From Gp1-AA145 sp963757135 (GTDB lineage: Bacteria; Acidobacteriota; Terriglobia; Terriglobales; Acidobacteriaceae), in contig CAVWQE010000011.1 in the NCBI GenBank assembly GCA_963757135.1, forward strand, positions 194,894 to 258,893: a DNA stretch of 64,000 bases, in the 5' to 3' direction. The translations under genes were made by a program, and so were the position numbers. The notes beneath the pieces were generated by a model that saw nothing but the letters and a program-made list of their open reading frames with translations, was not told the DNA's origin and made no database searches. Position 1 is the first letter of the stretch; each line of letters opens with the position of its first letter. Below are positions 31,690-40,753 of this stretch, piece after piece.

Positions 31690-33612
31690 TCACAAGTCAT
31701 GACCATTCCTCGCACCTAAGAACATCCCATCGTAGAAAATCCTTTCGGTAGCAGTTTCAAAAACGGGTTTAGAAACGGGACTCCAGCGCTGCGGCTGAGA
31801 AGCGAATTCGCGCGGCGTGCACTTTGCATATTTCTTGAACACAGAAGCGAAGTATGCTGGGTTGCAAAATCCGCAGCGCTCGGCGACTTCTGCGACGTTG
31901 AGCCGCGGGTCTAAGAGAGCCTTCATGGCGAGCTCCACGCGTTGTTGGATCAAAAATCTTTCGAGCGTTATCCCAGTGGTGCGCCGGAAGACGCGGCTCA
32001 AGTGGCCGGTCGAAAGATGCAGCGCATTGGCGAGGTCTTGAATAGTCGTGGTCGCCGGTCCCCGTTCCTGGACTACCTGGCCCACTATGAGGACAATCTT
32101 ATTTTTCCGCTGGCTGAACATCGAGGCCAGCTTCTGCGAAAGGAACTCCGCGAAGCGTCGAAACGCGGCGCGCGCCCCAAACGGCGTGGGCGCATGCAAC
32201 ACCCCGGAAATCGCCTGCTCCTTGGCTTCGTTCACCTGACTCTGCTCCGCGCCCATGCTGACGCTTTCGAGCGCGAGATGCTCGATCCCCCACGTCAGCA
32301 AGGCCTGCGATTGCCGCAACTTCGAAGGAGACTGATTGGAAGGCGACGCGATCGCAAAAAACTCGCTCAACACCGCGCTCAAACCGTTGCCCTGCTGGAT
32401 TGCCCGAACCAAGCGATCGAGCGCTTCCATGGGCTTGCTGGCGCGCGCTTGCGGATGATCGAAGAAACAGATGTTGTCGCCGCTCGATTCGAGCGCGGCG
32501 CAGGCCTCTTCGTGAGCCTGTACCAGTTCGCTGCAGCGACCATGCGATTCGCTGATCCCGATCCGCGCCGATGCGCCACACTGGGTATTGATCGCGCTGA
32601 CGATCGATTGGGCCATCTCCTGCAGAGAAATTCGTTCATGGCTGCGGTTCCGCACTTCGTGGCTGGAAAAAACGCAGAGCTCTCCCGGGCGCACAATGGT
32701 AGCAAGAGTTCCTGGCCAGCTTTGGCACAGGTCTTCGACCATATGCGACAGGCGATGCAAACTTGCCTGATTGGAAACATTGGGACGCGAACCAGCGTCG
32801 GGATACTTCACCTGCAAGGCCATTACGCGATTGGGAAGACGCTGCAATCCGGCACGTCGCGCAAGCTCGTTCAATTCATCTTTGCCCCCGGTTTCACCCG
32901 AAAGCAGAGTCGCCGCCAGCTCTTTCCGGTCAAGCATCAGCTCACGATCATGCCGCTTCTGAAACTCCGCCATGATCTGCATGCGCTTCCATGAGTTCGC
33001 AATGTATCGGGCGAACAACTCCAGCACCCGGACCATTTCCGCGACCTGCGCGGGCTCGACCACGGGCACGCGATAGTAGGCGTTCTCCAGCTTTTCAAAG
33101 TTGATGTGCGGCTGACCCTTCAAAGTCTCGCCCACCAGGCTGAAGCCTTCAGGCGTCGGGGGATGAGTAAGCACCTGCCCGGAAAACAGAGTGCCCAAGT
33201 ATTGGTTGTCGCACATCACGGGTACGGCAATGTCGGTGAGCCCGACGTGACACGCGTATACCTGCGTGCAGCCGGTTGCGCGGCAGCGCTGTTGGGCCGG
33301 GACATCGGAGCGGGCGCAGGTTTCTTCCTCGTGTTCGCCGAAACCATGCACCAGGTCGCAAAACATGGTGCTCGGAGAATTGCGGCTGGCGGAATCGCCC
33401 GTGACCGGTTGCAACTGTACCAGGGCATCTTCCGTGCCCATGCGGTTCTTGAACTTGGGCTTCATCGGGTCGAGTTCCTCGGTCCACATCAGCTCGACGT
33501 TGCGGATCGGCCCGGTGTTGTTTAAAAGCAATAGGAAGTGTTTAAAGAGCTCAAGGTCCTTTTGAAATTCCCGCTTAAGCGCCCCGCTCAATGCCGCCTG
33601 CGATTTCTTCAC
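31690..33612 (-). CDS. AraC-family regulator with PocR-type sensory domain
   Basis: 640 residues from GTG 33612. The N-terminal PocR-like domain (about 15-215) has HEEETCARSDVPAQQRCRAT, GCTQVYACHVGLTDIAVPV and YLGTLFSGQVLTHPP, with the conserved cysteine cluster. A long middle region (about 220-500) resembles CdaR/GGDEF-like helical linkers. The C-terminal AraC domain has two HTHs: TIQDLANALHLSTGHLSRVF and NVAEVAERCGFCNPAYFASV, then FKKYAKCTPREFASQ. PocR domains sense small polyols or hydrocarbons. It probably controls the adjacent carbohydrate genes, whose first member (SDR) is 102 bp upstream on the same strand. Confidence 0.88.
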   Translation of the reverse strand: MKKSQAALSGALKREFQKDLELFKHFLLLLNNTGPIRNVELMWTEELDPMKPKFKNRMGTEDALVQLQPVTGDSASRNSPSTMFCDLVHGFGEHEEETCARSDVPAQQRCRATGCTQVYACHVGLTDIAVPVMCDNQYLGTLFSGQVLTHPPTPEGFSLVGETLKGQPHINFEKLENAYYRVPVVEPAQVAEMVRVLELFARYIANSWKRMQIMAEFQKRHDRELMLDRKELAATLLSGETGGKDELNELARRAGLQRLPNRVMALQVKYPDAGSRPNVSNQASLHRLSHMVEDLCQSWPGTLATIVRPGELCVFSSHEVRNRSHERISLQEMAQSIVSAINTQCGASARIGISESHGRCSELVQAHEEACAALESSGDNICFFDHPQARASKPMEALDRLVRAIQQGNGLSAVLSEFFAIASPSNQSPSKLRQSQALLTWGIEHLALESVSMGAEQSQVNEAKEQAISGVLHAPTPFGARAAFRRFAEFLSQKLASMFSQRKNKIVLIVGQVVQERGPATTTIQDLANALHLSTGHLSRVFRRTTGITLERFLIQQRVELAMKALLDPRLNVAEVAERCGFCNPAYFASVFKKYAKCTPREFASQPQRWSPVSKPVFETATERIFYDGMFLGARNGHDL

Positions 33613-33714
33613 GATGTATGCCCCTGTTGGATTGCCAGCGCGGGGATTGTATTACATCGTGAGCACCTTGCGAATGCAAAATCGTTTGTTCCGTCTTTTA
33701 TCCAGTGATGGAAT

Positions 33715-34512
33715 TCAGGCATGGGGTCGAACCGTCAGCCCCCCATCCACGACCAGATTCGCGCCCGTAATAAAGGATGCGCCCTCGCTGGCCAGAAAAA
33801 CCGCAGCTTCGGCGACATCGGCCGGAATTCCACGGCGCCCCAGTGGATGCAGGGCGGCCACTTCGCTGGCCAGAGCGCCCGGATCCGGCGACTGGCGCAC
33901 GTATTCTTCCCACAACCTTGTGTCGATATAGCCGGGACAAATCGAGTTTACCCGGATGTGACGCGGCGCAAGTTCCAGCGCAAGGTTGCGAGTCAATGCG
34001 ATCAATCCCGCTTTCGAGCAGGCATAAGGAACCGAATCCGGAAAAGCATGGGTCGCGTGAATGGAACTTATATTGACGATGGCGCCGCCGGTGGCCGGAA
34101 ACAATGGCAACAACGCTTGAGACAAAAGAAACGCAGCCCGCAGGTTCACATTGGTGACAGTGTCCCATTCGTCGGCCGAGATGATCGCAAAGGGCTTTCC
34201 CAGTTCAATGCCGGCGTTGTTTACTAAAATGCCGACGCGGCCGTGGGTTTGTTTGATGTGCTCGGCGGCGCGATGAATCTGGCCGGGGTCGGCTAAATCG
34301 ACTTCAACAAACGACACCGGCGACGCTGGCGGACACCCGCTGAGGGCCTTGGCAGTGGCTTGGGCTGTTTCGGCTTCGCGGTCGAGCAAGACCACGGAAG
34401 CGCCCTCGCGATGGAAGCACTCGGCGATCGCCCGGCCAATTCCCTGCGCGCCTCCCGTCACAACTGCGACCTGACCTTCCAGTTTGCCGCTTCGTTTCTC
34501 GAGCGCGCTCAT
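33715..34512 (-). CDS. Short-chain dehydrogenase/reductase
   Basis: 265 residues, classical SDR: the NAD(P) motif VVTGGAQGIGRAIAECF (T-G-x3-G-x-G), acidic LLDREAE after strand 2 (favouring NAD), D-L-A-D, LVNNAGIE, and the catalytic Ser in IVNISSIHATHAF, Tyr-Lys in VPYACSKAG. SICPGYIDTRLWEEYV and the end FITGANLVVDGGLTV are typical of sugar dehydrogenases. Lying beside a GH36 glycosidase and upstream of an enolase-superfamily gene, oxidation of a free sugar to its lactone is a reasonable inference; the substrate is not determined. Confidence 0.85.
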   Translation of the reverse strand: MSALEKRSGKLEGQVAVVTGGAQGIGRAIAECFHREGASVVLLDREAETAQATAKALSGCPPASPVSFVEVDLADPGQIHRAAEHIKQTHGRVGILVNNAGIELGKPFAIISADEWDTVTNVNLRAAFLLSQALLPLFPATGGAIVNISSIHATHAFPDSVPYACSKAGLIALTRNLALELAPRHIRVNSICPGYIDTRLWEEYVRQSPDPGALASEVAALHPLGRRGIPADVAEAAVFLASEGASFITGANLVVDGGLTVRPHA

Positions 34513-34546
34513 GCGGGCCGTCTGCTCCTATCGGTATCGGGCCGGT

Positions 34547-36721
34547 TCATCGGCCACCCTTGGTAATGAAGACCAGCTCTGAACTCTGTGCAACTGCCAA
34601 GGCTACATTTAAACCCTCTTTCATCAAACTGCGACCGCTGACGGCGCGATCGGAAGAGTTATGGTCATGGAAGCTCAGCTGGTAGGTCGCGTCTGGATCG
34701 AGCCCTTGCAACAGGAACGTATGGTTCGGCTCATTTTGCGCCGAGCCGCGAAATATGAAGATGACCCCATTGCCGTTGCGCAGGTCGAAATATTCGTGCG
34801 CATCCCAGTGAACTCCGTCGGGCCGCGGCGAGATGTGGTACAACTCCGCGTCGCGAATCAGTTCACGCAGTTTGGTTTTGTAAAGATCGATCTCGGATTT
34901 CGCCACAGCGTGCTGCTCCGGCGTCCAGGCGTTCGTATCCTGCATGATGGTAAGCCAACCCATCATGCCACTGCGAAGCATGTACTTGAAATTTTCGATC
35001 CGCGGCGTCGGCCACTTCTCGACATAGCTTTCGAGCATAGCGCTGGGCAGCACATGGCTGGTGTCATAGAAAGCGCGCCGGTTCGAGAGCGGGTCGTAGG
35101 TATCCGTAATGGAGAAATAATCGGCATGAGCGGCGCTGCCAAAGTCCACCATGCGCCCGCCGTCATTGCACACTTCGAGCAGGATTCCCGGATGGTCCTC
35201 ACGCAGCTTTGAGTAAATGTCGTAATAGGCGCGGACCGCGCGATAGCTGACATCGCTCGAGTTGGAGCTCTCCACCCAATAGGAACTCGCATTTTTCTGC
35301 ACACACTTGTTCCAATTGTCGGGCGGAGCGTGAGGATGGTCGGTACGGTCGCATCCTTGCGCGACCAGGTAACCATCGTGCTCAAGCATGTCGAGATGAT
35401 AATCGTCCACGATGCGGTCGACTTCTTTTTGCGCCCACGCCTTTGCTTCGGGAACTCCAAGGTCGATCGTCTGGCCTTTGAATTCCTCGGGCTGCCAGTC
35501 AGGAGGCAGGTCGGTGACCATCCAGTCGCGAACCTTGGGATCACGCGCGTTCAGCGCGCCAGGTTGCGTGTCAAGTGCAGCTTGTGTCCAATCCACCCAC
35601 AAGCCGAACTTCAACCCATGCTGATGCGCATCATCGGCGATTGCAGCCAGGCCCTGGGGAAACTTCTGCGGATTTGGATACCAGTCGCCGACGCCGCGAA
35701 ACCATCCGGCATCGATATGAAACATCTCCAGGCCGAGTTCAGCGGAATCCTGAATCATGCGCCGTGCGATTTCGTCGGTGACGTTCATTCCTCCGCCCCA
35801 GCTGTTGTTGGTAGTAACCGGGTAATTTGGGTCTTTCCATGCGACCGGATTACCCAGCGTAGAGCGTACCCACGACTTCAAGGAATTTCCTGCTGCATCA
35901 ACGCCGCCCTGCGTGCCTGCGAGAAAAATCGTCGGCGTTTCAAAACTCTCTCCGGCAGCTAGCCGCGTCCGAAAAGGTCCGGGCTCAGGATTCAATCCCG
36001 CCGATCCTTTCAGCGACCTGCCGTCGCGTTCTATCGACAGCTGCGTGCGTCCGCTGAATTCTATCCCGACGTACCAGCCATTTTGCGTGCCTGCGTTTTC
36101 CTGCACCAGAAACCACGGGATGATTTCGCGCGGCTCGTTGTCCTTGGGATGCGCATAAGTGCTGGAAGTCCCACGCCATTTGTATCCGGATTCGACCGGA
36201 ACCAGATGGGTTCCGACTGCGGACGGCGTGCCCGCGCCCTTTTCGATATAGAGCTGCTCGACTGCAGAGTGCCCCGTCAGGTCCCATTCGAATTGAAAAC
36301 TGTCCTGCAGCGGGATCCACAATTCCTTGTCGCCCAGATTTTCAATTCGGGTCGTGTGCTCGACCGGGCCGGAGTCTGACCGCACCTGCCACTCCCAGGT
36401 CAGCCTCAGCGCTGGCGAAACGCAGCGATAGACAAAAGAAACGTGCCGTCCATCCGCCTCGCCCGCATCGCGCGCAAGTTCCCAATGCAGCGGCACGGCC
36501 TCGCCGTTGAAGTAAGCGGTATCAATCAGGCGCTCGGGCGTCAGATTTTTCCATACGGATTCGCCTAATCTCAGGCTAACCAAGCGCGGCGCGTCTGATC
36601 CGGCCTGCAATTCGATTGCAGTGTCGGAGTTCTGGAGATGGGCATTGGCCTGCCCGCAAAGATGGACCGCTGTGGCGAGCCAGAAGAAAACAATCCATTG
36701 AGTCCGGGATAGAGAGTTCAT
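34547..36721 (-). CDS. Secreted GH36-type alpha-galactosidase-like glycosidase
   Basis: 724 residues from ATG 36721, giving a good signal peptide (NSLSRTQWIVFFWLATAVHL, CGQANA). A beta-sandwich N-terminal domain (to about 290) precedes a TIM barrel: YPVTTNNSWGGGMNVTDEIA, EMFHIDAGWFRGVGDWYPNP, LKFGLWVDW, the nucleophile region LDMLEHDGYLVAQGCD, and the acid/base region EVCNDGGRMVDFG...FSITDTYDPLSN. A short beta domain ends it. Order and motifs are those of GH36; the exact substrate could differ. It probably acts outside or in the periplasm on alpha-galactosides imported or sensed by the TonB receptor encoded 59 bp upstream on the same strand. Confidence 0.85.
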   Translation of the reverse strand: MNSLSRTQWIVFFWLATAVHLCGQANAHLQNSDTAIELQAGSDAPRLVSLRLGESVWKNLTPERLIDTAYFNGEAVPLHWELARDAGEADGRHVSFVYRCVSPALRLTWEWQVRSDSGPVEHTTRIENLGDKELWIPLQDSFQFEWDLTGHSAVEQLYIEKGAGTPSAVGTHLVPVESGYKWRGTSSTYAHPKDNEPREIIPWFLVQENAGTQNGWYVGIEFSGRTQLSIERDGRSLKGSAGLNPEPGPFRTRLAAGESFETPTIFLAGTQGGVDAAGNSLKSWVRSTLGNPVAWKDPNYPVTTNNSWGGGMNVTDEIARRMIQDSAELGLEMFHIDAGWFRGVGDWYPNPQKFPQGLAAIADDAHQHGLKFGLWVDWTQAALDTQPGALNARDPKVRDWMVTDLPPDWQPEEFKGQTIDLGVPEAKAWAQKEVDRIVDDYHLDMLEHDGYLVAQGCDRTDHPHAPPDNWNKCVQKNASSYWVESSNSSDVSYRAVRAYYDIYSKLREDHPGILLEVCNDGGRMVDFGSAAHADYFSITDTYDPLSNRRAFYDTSHVLPSAMLESYVEKWPTPRIENFKYMLRSGMMGWLTIMQDTNAWTPEQHAVAKSEIDLYKTKLRELIRDAELYHISPRPDGVHWDAHEYFDLRNGNGVIFIFRGSAQNEPNHTFLLQGLDPDATYQLSFHDHNSSDRAVSGRSLMKEGLNVALAVAQSSELVFITKGGR

Positions 36722-36779
36722 ATGCAACTCTAAAGAGCAAGGGCCAACCGGCAAATGACTAGCCCTTGCGAGGTGAGAC

Positions 36780-39700
36780 TCAGAAAAACAAACGCAGGCC
36801 GATCTGCATAGTGCGTGGCGGATTGTTCAGATTGAATCCCTGTTGCTGATTGATGCCCTTCCCCTGCACCGCACCAAATGTGGCGGAGTCCGGATTGTTA
36901 TCGATCGGGCCGTAGTTCGCGTGGTTTAAAATGTTGATGGCTTCGACTCGCGCTTCAAGATAACGCTCCCCGTCGCCTGAGAGATAGAACTTCTTTAACA
37001 GGGTCGCGTCGGTGAAAAAGCTTCCCGGATTGCGCAGATTGGGGAACACAAACGGAGCATTGCTCAGGCCGTAGTCGGGCGTTGTTATGAAAGCAGCCGG
37101 ATTGAGAACTCCCTGCGGCGAGGAATTCACGAACCCGCCGTTAAACGCCAGCGCCTGCGAATAGCTCGCACCGGATCGGCGCGGATTGACATTAGGAGCA
37201 AGCGTGTACCGCAACGCTGCGCCCGGCACAGTAGTGCCGGTCCCCACGTCGGGCACAAGCACGGGAGTGCCTTTCGGATTGTAGGTGCTGATGCCGGCTA
37301 CCGCCCATCCGCCCGCGACTGCATTGAAAACCTTGTACCCAATACCATCGCCGTGGTTCAGGAACGTGCGGCCCTTGCCAAACGGCAAATCATAGTTGTA
37401 GTTCAGTAATAAGGTCTGCGGCATTTCGTACAAGGCGACACCGTAGGCTTCCATCAGGTTGTGCGGGTCTTGCAGCAGTCCGCGTCCCGCGGGGCCGTTG
37501 TGCTGAATGTCTTTCCCGGCTGTGTTGGTTAAGGTCTTGCGGATGGAATACGAGGCTAGCAGACTCAACCCATGATAACTCCGGCCCTGCACCTGCATGT
37601 TCAGGAAGTTTGAAAACGACCTGCCCCAGGTGACCTGCCCCGGAGAAACCTGCGAATATTGCGGAGCCAGACCGAGCAACTGCGACAACGCCACGGTCGG
37701 CTCGCTGGCGAAGGTTTGAGATTGACCGTAGAACGGATTCGGGACCTGAGTCGAGAGATTATTTCCCAGCTGGTAATACTGCAGCGGAATGTTGTTCTCG
37801 CTCCAGTTCCAGACCGGCATCAGCAGGTGGATGCCGCGAATACCAGTGTAGTCAACGGTGGCGACCCAACTCTTGTTCAACTGGCGCTGCACACTGAAGT
37901 CCCAACTATATTCTTCGGGACTCTGAAAGTGGCTGATCGTTGTGCCGGCCTGATCGAGGCTGGCCGCAGCCCCAAAGGTCTGGAATCCGTATTCCTGGTT
38001 GGTTTTGATCGGCGGATAATAACCGAGATTCGTACCGCCGGACTGCAGCGGGAAAGTTCCGAGGCCGTGGTCTCGGCCAAATTCACTAACCCAATTCTGT
38101 CCGTTGAGTGTTGCAATCTGATTGAACGTGACCGAGTTGTAATAGAAGCTGAACCAATCTGTCGAGAGACCACCCAATCCCTGATAAATGATTCCGCCGC
38201 TAGCGTGGAGGACCGTGTCTTTGTTCAACGCGTAGGAAATTCCAAGACGCGGCTGGAAGTTCAACTTCTCCGTGCTGTACAGATTCTTTTGCGGATATTC
38301 CGGCGTCCCAAGCAGCGCGACACGTCCGGTCGCTCCCTGGCTCAGCCACGCGGGCTGCGGCAGATTGGCCAACCCCGGAATGGCAGATTCAACCTGACTC
38401 CAATCCCAGCCGGTGTTCGGCGTCAGGACGTTTTTCGCATTCATGTCGTACATGATGGGCGTGCTGGCATTGGTATTCTGAGGTTTACGAGCGCCATCGT
38501 GGTCCCAACGCAGGCCCATCTGCACGGTCAGCCTGTCGTTGACCTTCCAGTCGTCCATCACGTAGGCGGCCTGATTCCAACCATACGGCGTGATATTCCA
38601 GTTGCCCCACTGGAAGAAGTTAGACGACCCCATCATCAACTCAGCCAAGGGGCTACCCGTCAAGCCATCGTTGTTATTCCAAAACTCGTTGGAACCGCCG
38701 CCGGGATTCACCCATGCGACACCGGTGTGATCGCCACCTTTTTCCCGGAAGCGCAGGAAGTAGAGTTCAAAGCCGGTTTTGATGGTGTGGCGATGAAGCA
38801 CTTTGGTGTAGGCGATGCTGCCGTTCGCATTCTGATTGATGAACGAATCGAACTCCGACCCGCCGACACTAGTGTAACCATTTTGACCATTGAAGCCACC
38901 GATACTGAGGCCAGGTGGGATGTTGACCGTGCTCTTTGCGGGGTTGTTGATGATGAGCGGATCAAATGGCCACTGGCTGGTATTGATATTCGGATCCGGA
39001 CTGGCTCCCCATCCCGAAACGCCGTTGCTAACCAGGTTTGCCACTCCGAAGCCGAGATGCGCATCAACGATCGATGTGGGCGAAAGCGTGTAGCTGTATT
39101 GCAGACTACCGGTCCAGTCCAAATCTGTCGTGACCGATCCCGAACCATGGAAATAAGGCGCGGGAATGTTGTTGGTCATGTTCGAGCGACTGATGCTGAA
39201 GTTGATCCTCTGATTATTGGCGAGATTCTCGTCCATTCGCAGGAAAAATCGATCGGTTGGACGCGTGGTGGCGATTGTTGAATAGTAGTTATCAGTGTGA
39301 TCGCTATCGACGGCGGGGGCGTGATTCGGCAACGGCCATAGAGCCATGTAATCCTGGAACAGAGCGCTCTGCAATGACAGAGCGGCATTGCCCGCGGGAC
39401 ATGTGCCGCCGGTTACGTCTGCCTGTGAACAAATCTTCGACTGCGCATACTGTGGACGGACCCAATTGCCGCCACTATTGAATCCATGAAAAGGATCGTA
39501 AAGAGTGGCATATACAGGGTTACCGTTTTGGAAGTTAATAACCGTCTGCGAAAAATCGCCCTGCCGGTTCAGCAGTGTTGGAACGCTGCTGATAACGTTC
39601 TGGCTCTGATTGAAGCGCTCGCCTTCCCATCCGAAGAAGAAGAATGTCTTATCTTTACCGGAATAAACGCGCGGGATATTTACCGGACCGCCGAAGGTGA

Positions 39701-40619
39701 GCCCGTAATTGTTCTGATGAAAAGCCTGCCGTGGCACATTGAGCGCGTTTTGCCCCCACTGGTTGGCGTTCAGAATCTGATTGCGGAAATACTCGAAAAG
39801 GCGGCCATGATATTTATTCGTCCCGCTCTGCGTGTTCACGGAAATGATGCCGCCAGAATAGCGCCCATGGTCTGCAGTTAGCACTCCGTTTTCTACACGG
39901 AATTCGCCGACTTCATCCGGCGTCGGCACGGAACGATTTGTGGCATTGAATTCCTGGTCCTGCACCTGATTGCCATCAACGGAAATGTTCGTTCCGTTTA
40001 CCTGCCCGCCGCCAATTGAATAAGAGTTGCCGGAGTTGGCGATGAAATAAGTCGCATTGCCCAGAGTTGAAATCTGGTCGGCTGGCGGGCCTTGTCCCTG
40101 AATCGCGGGGGTGACGCCGGCTAAATCGAGCGTGTTGCGACTCAGTTGTGGCAACTCGGTGATCATTTTATTGTCGAGCACCTGCGCGCTGGCGGACTGG
40201 TCCGCGTTGAGCAGCGCCGTAGCGGTCACGGTCACTGTCTCCTGGACCGCACCTGGCTTCAGGTTGAAATTGAGAGCGAGCTTGTCGCCGGTGCGGAGGA
40301 TGAGGTCGGTGTGATTCGTGGTGCCGAAACCCTGCTTAGCCACTGTGATTGTGTAGGTGCCGGGCAATAATTGGGGAAGCATGTACACGCCGGACCCATT
40401 CGTTTTGGTCGTAATGACAACGCCGGTCTTGGAATTCACCGCCATCACATCGGCGTCGACGAGGGCCGCCCCGCTCGAATCAGCGACAAGGCCGCTGATT
40501 TGTCCATTGGTGGACTGCGCTGCCGCAATCCGCAAACCGCCCGCCAAAAGCGACACCAAGACCAGTGCAAGCGAGCCTTTTTGACCCAACGGTCCCCGCC
40601 CCCGCCATAGATTCATCAT
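36780..40619 (-). CDS. Oar-like TonB-dependent receptor with carboxypeptidase-regulatory domain
   Basis: 1279 residues. A signal peptide (GSLALVLVSLLAGGLRIAAA) is followed by a carboxypeptidase-regulatory-like beta-sandwich: STNGQISGLVADSSGAALVD, SGVYMLPQLLPGTYTITVAK, GF. Next comes a plug-like part (ETVTVTATALLNADQS, VLDNKMITELPQLSRNTLDL) and a long barrel with NQNNYGLTFGGPVNIPRVYS-type strands, ending in aromatic RTMQIGLRLFF. This architecture is typical of Acidobacteria, in large families taking up oligosaccharides or other nutrients at the outer membrane. The adjacent glycosidase suggests a carbohydrate ligand. Confidence 0.92.
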   Translation of the reverse strand: MMNLWRGRGPLGQKGSLALVLVSLLAGGLRIAAAQSTNGQISGLVADSSGAALVDADVMAVNSKTGVVITTKTNGSGVYMLPQLLPGTYTITVAKQGFGTTNHTDLILRTGDKLALNFNLKPGAVQETVTVTATALLNADQSASAQVLDNKMITELPQLSRNTLDLAGVTPAIQGQGPPADQISTLGNATYFIANSGNSYSIGGGQVNGTNISVDGNQVQDQEFNATNRSVPTPDEVGEFRVENGVLTADHGRYSGGIISVNTQSGTNKYHGRLFEYFRNQILNANQWGQNALNVPRQAFHQNNYGLTFGGPVNIPRVYSGKDKTFFFFGWEGERFNQSQNVISSVPTLLNRQGDFSQTVINFQNGNPVYATLYDPFHGFNSGGNWVRPQYAQSKICSQADVTGGTCPAGNAALSLQSALFQDYMALWPLPNHAPAVDSDHTDNYYSTIATTRPTDRFFLRMDENLANNQRINFSISRSNMTNNIPAPYFHGSGSVTTDLDWTGSLQYSYTLSPTSIVDAHLGFGVANLVSNGVSGWGASPDPNINTSQWPFDPLIINNPAKSTVNIPPGLSIGGFNGQNGYTSVGGSEFDSFINQNANGSIAYTKVLHRHTIKTGFELYFLRFREKGGDHTGVAWVNPGGGSNEFWNNNDGLTGSPLAELMMGSSNFFQWGNWNITPYGWNQAAYVMDDWKVNDRLTVQMGLRWDHDGARKPQNTNASTPIMYDMNAKNVLTPNTGWDWSQVESAIPGLANLPQPAWLSQGATGRVALLGTPEYPQKNLYSTEKLNFQPRLGISYALNKDTVLHASGGIIYQGLGGLSTDWFSFYYNSVTFNQIATLNGQNWVSEFGRDHGLGTFPLQSGGTNLGYYPPIKTNQEYGFQTFGAAASLDQAGTTISHFQSPEEYSWDFSVQRQLNKSWVATVDYTGIRGIHLLMPVWNWSENNIPLQYYQLGNNLSTQVPNPFYGQSQTFASEPTVALSQLLGLAPQYSQVSPGQVTWGRSFSNFLNMQVQGRSYHGLSLLASYSIRKTLTNTAGKDIQHNGPAGRGLLQDPHNLMEAYGVALYEMPQTLLLNYNYDLPFGKGRTFLNHGDGIGYKVFNAVAGGWAVAGISTYNPKGTPVLVPDVGTGTTVPGAALRYTLAPNVNPRRSGASYSQALAFNGGFVNSSPQGVLNPAAFITTPDYGLSNAPFVFPNLRNPGSFFTDATLLKKFYLSGDGERYLEARVEAINILNHANYGPIDNNPDSATFGAVQGKGINQQQGFNLNNPPRTMQIGLRLFF

Positions 40620-40753
40620 TATTTCTCCTCATTTTTCGCGAAGGAGTATGTAGCGCCACGAGACTACATACACGATATTGCCGACACATTATTGAATGGG
40701 CTCTGCCGTTTATCCATCCAGGATCAGGATTTTTCTTGTGTTTAATTGACCAG

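Noticed and set aside
31942..32994. 350-codon plus-strand frame opposite the AraC regulator
   Set aside because: Antisense shadow; the minus strand shows complete PocR and AraC domains.
37659..39281. 540-codon plus-strand frame inside the TonB receptor gene
   Set aside because: Antisense shadow of the receptor; no ribosome-binding site and low-complexity Arg/Val composition.
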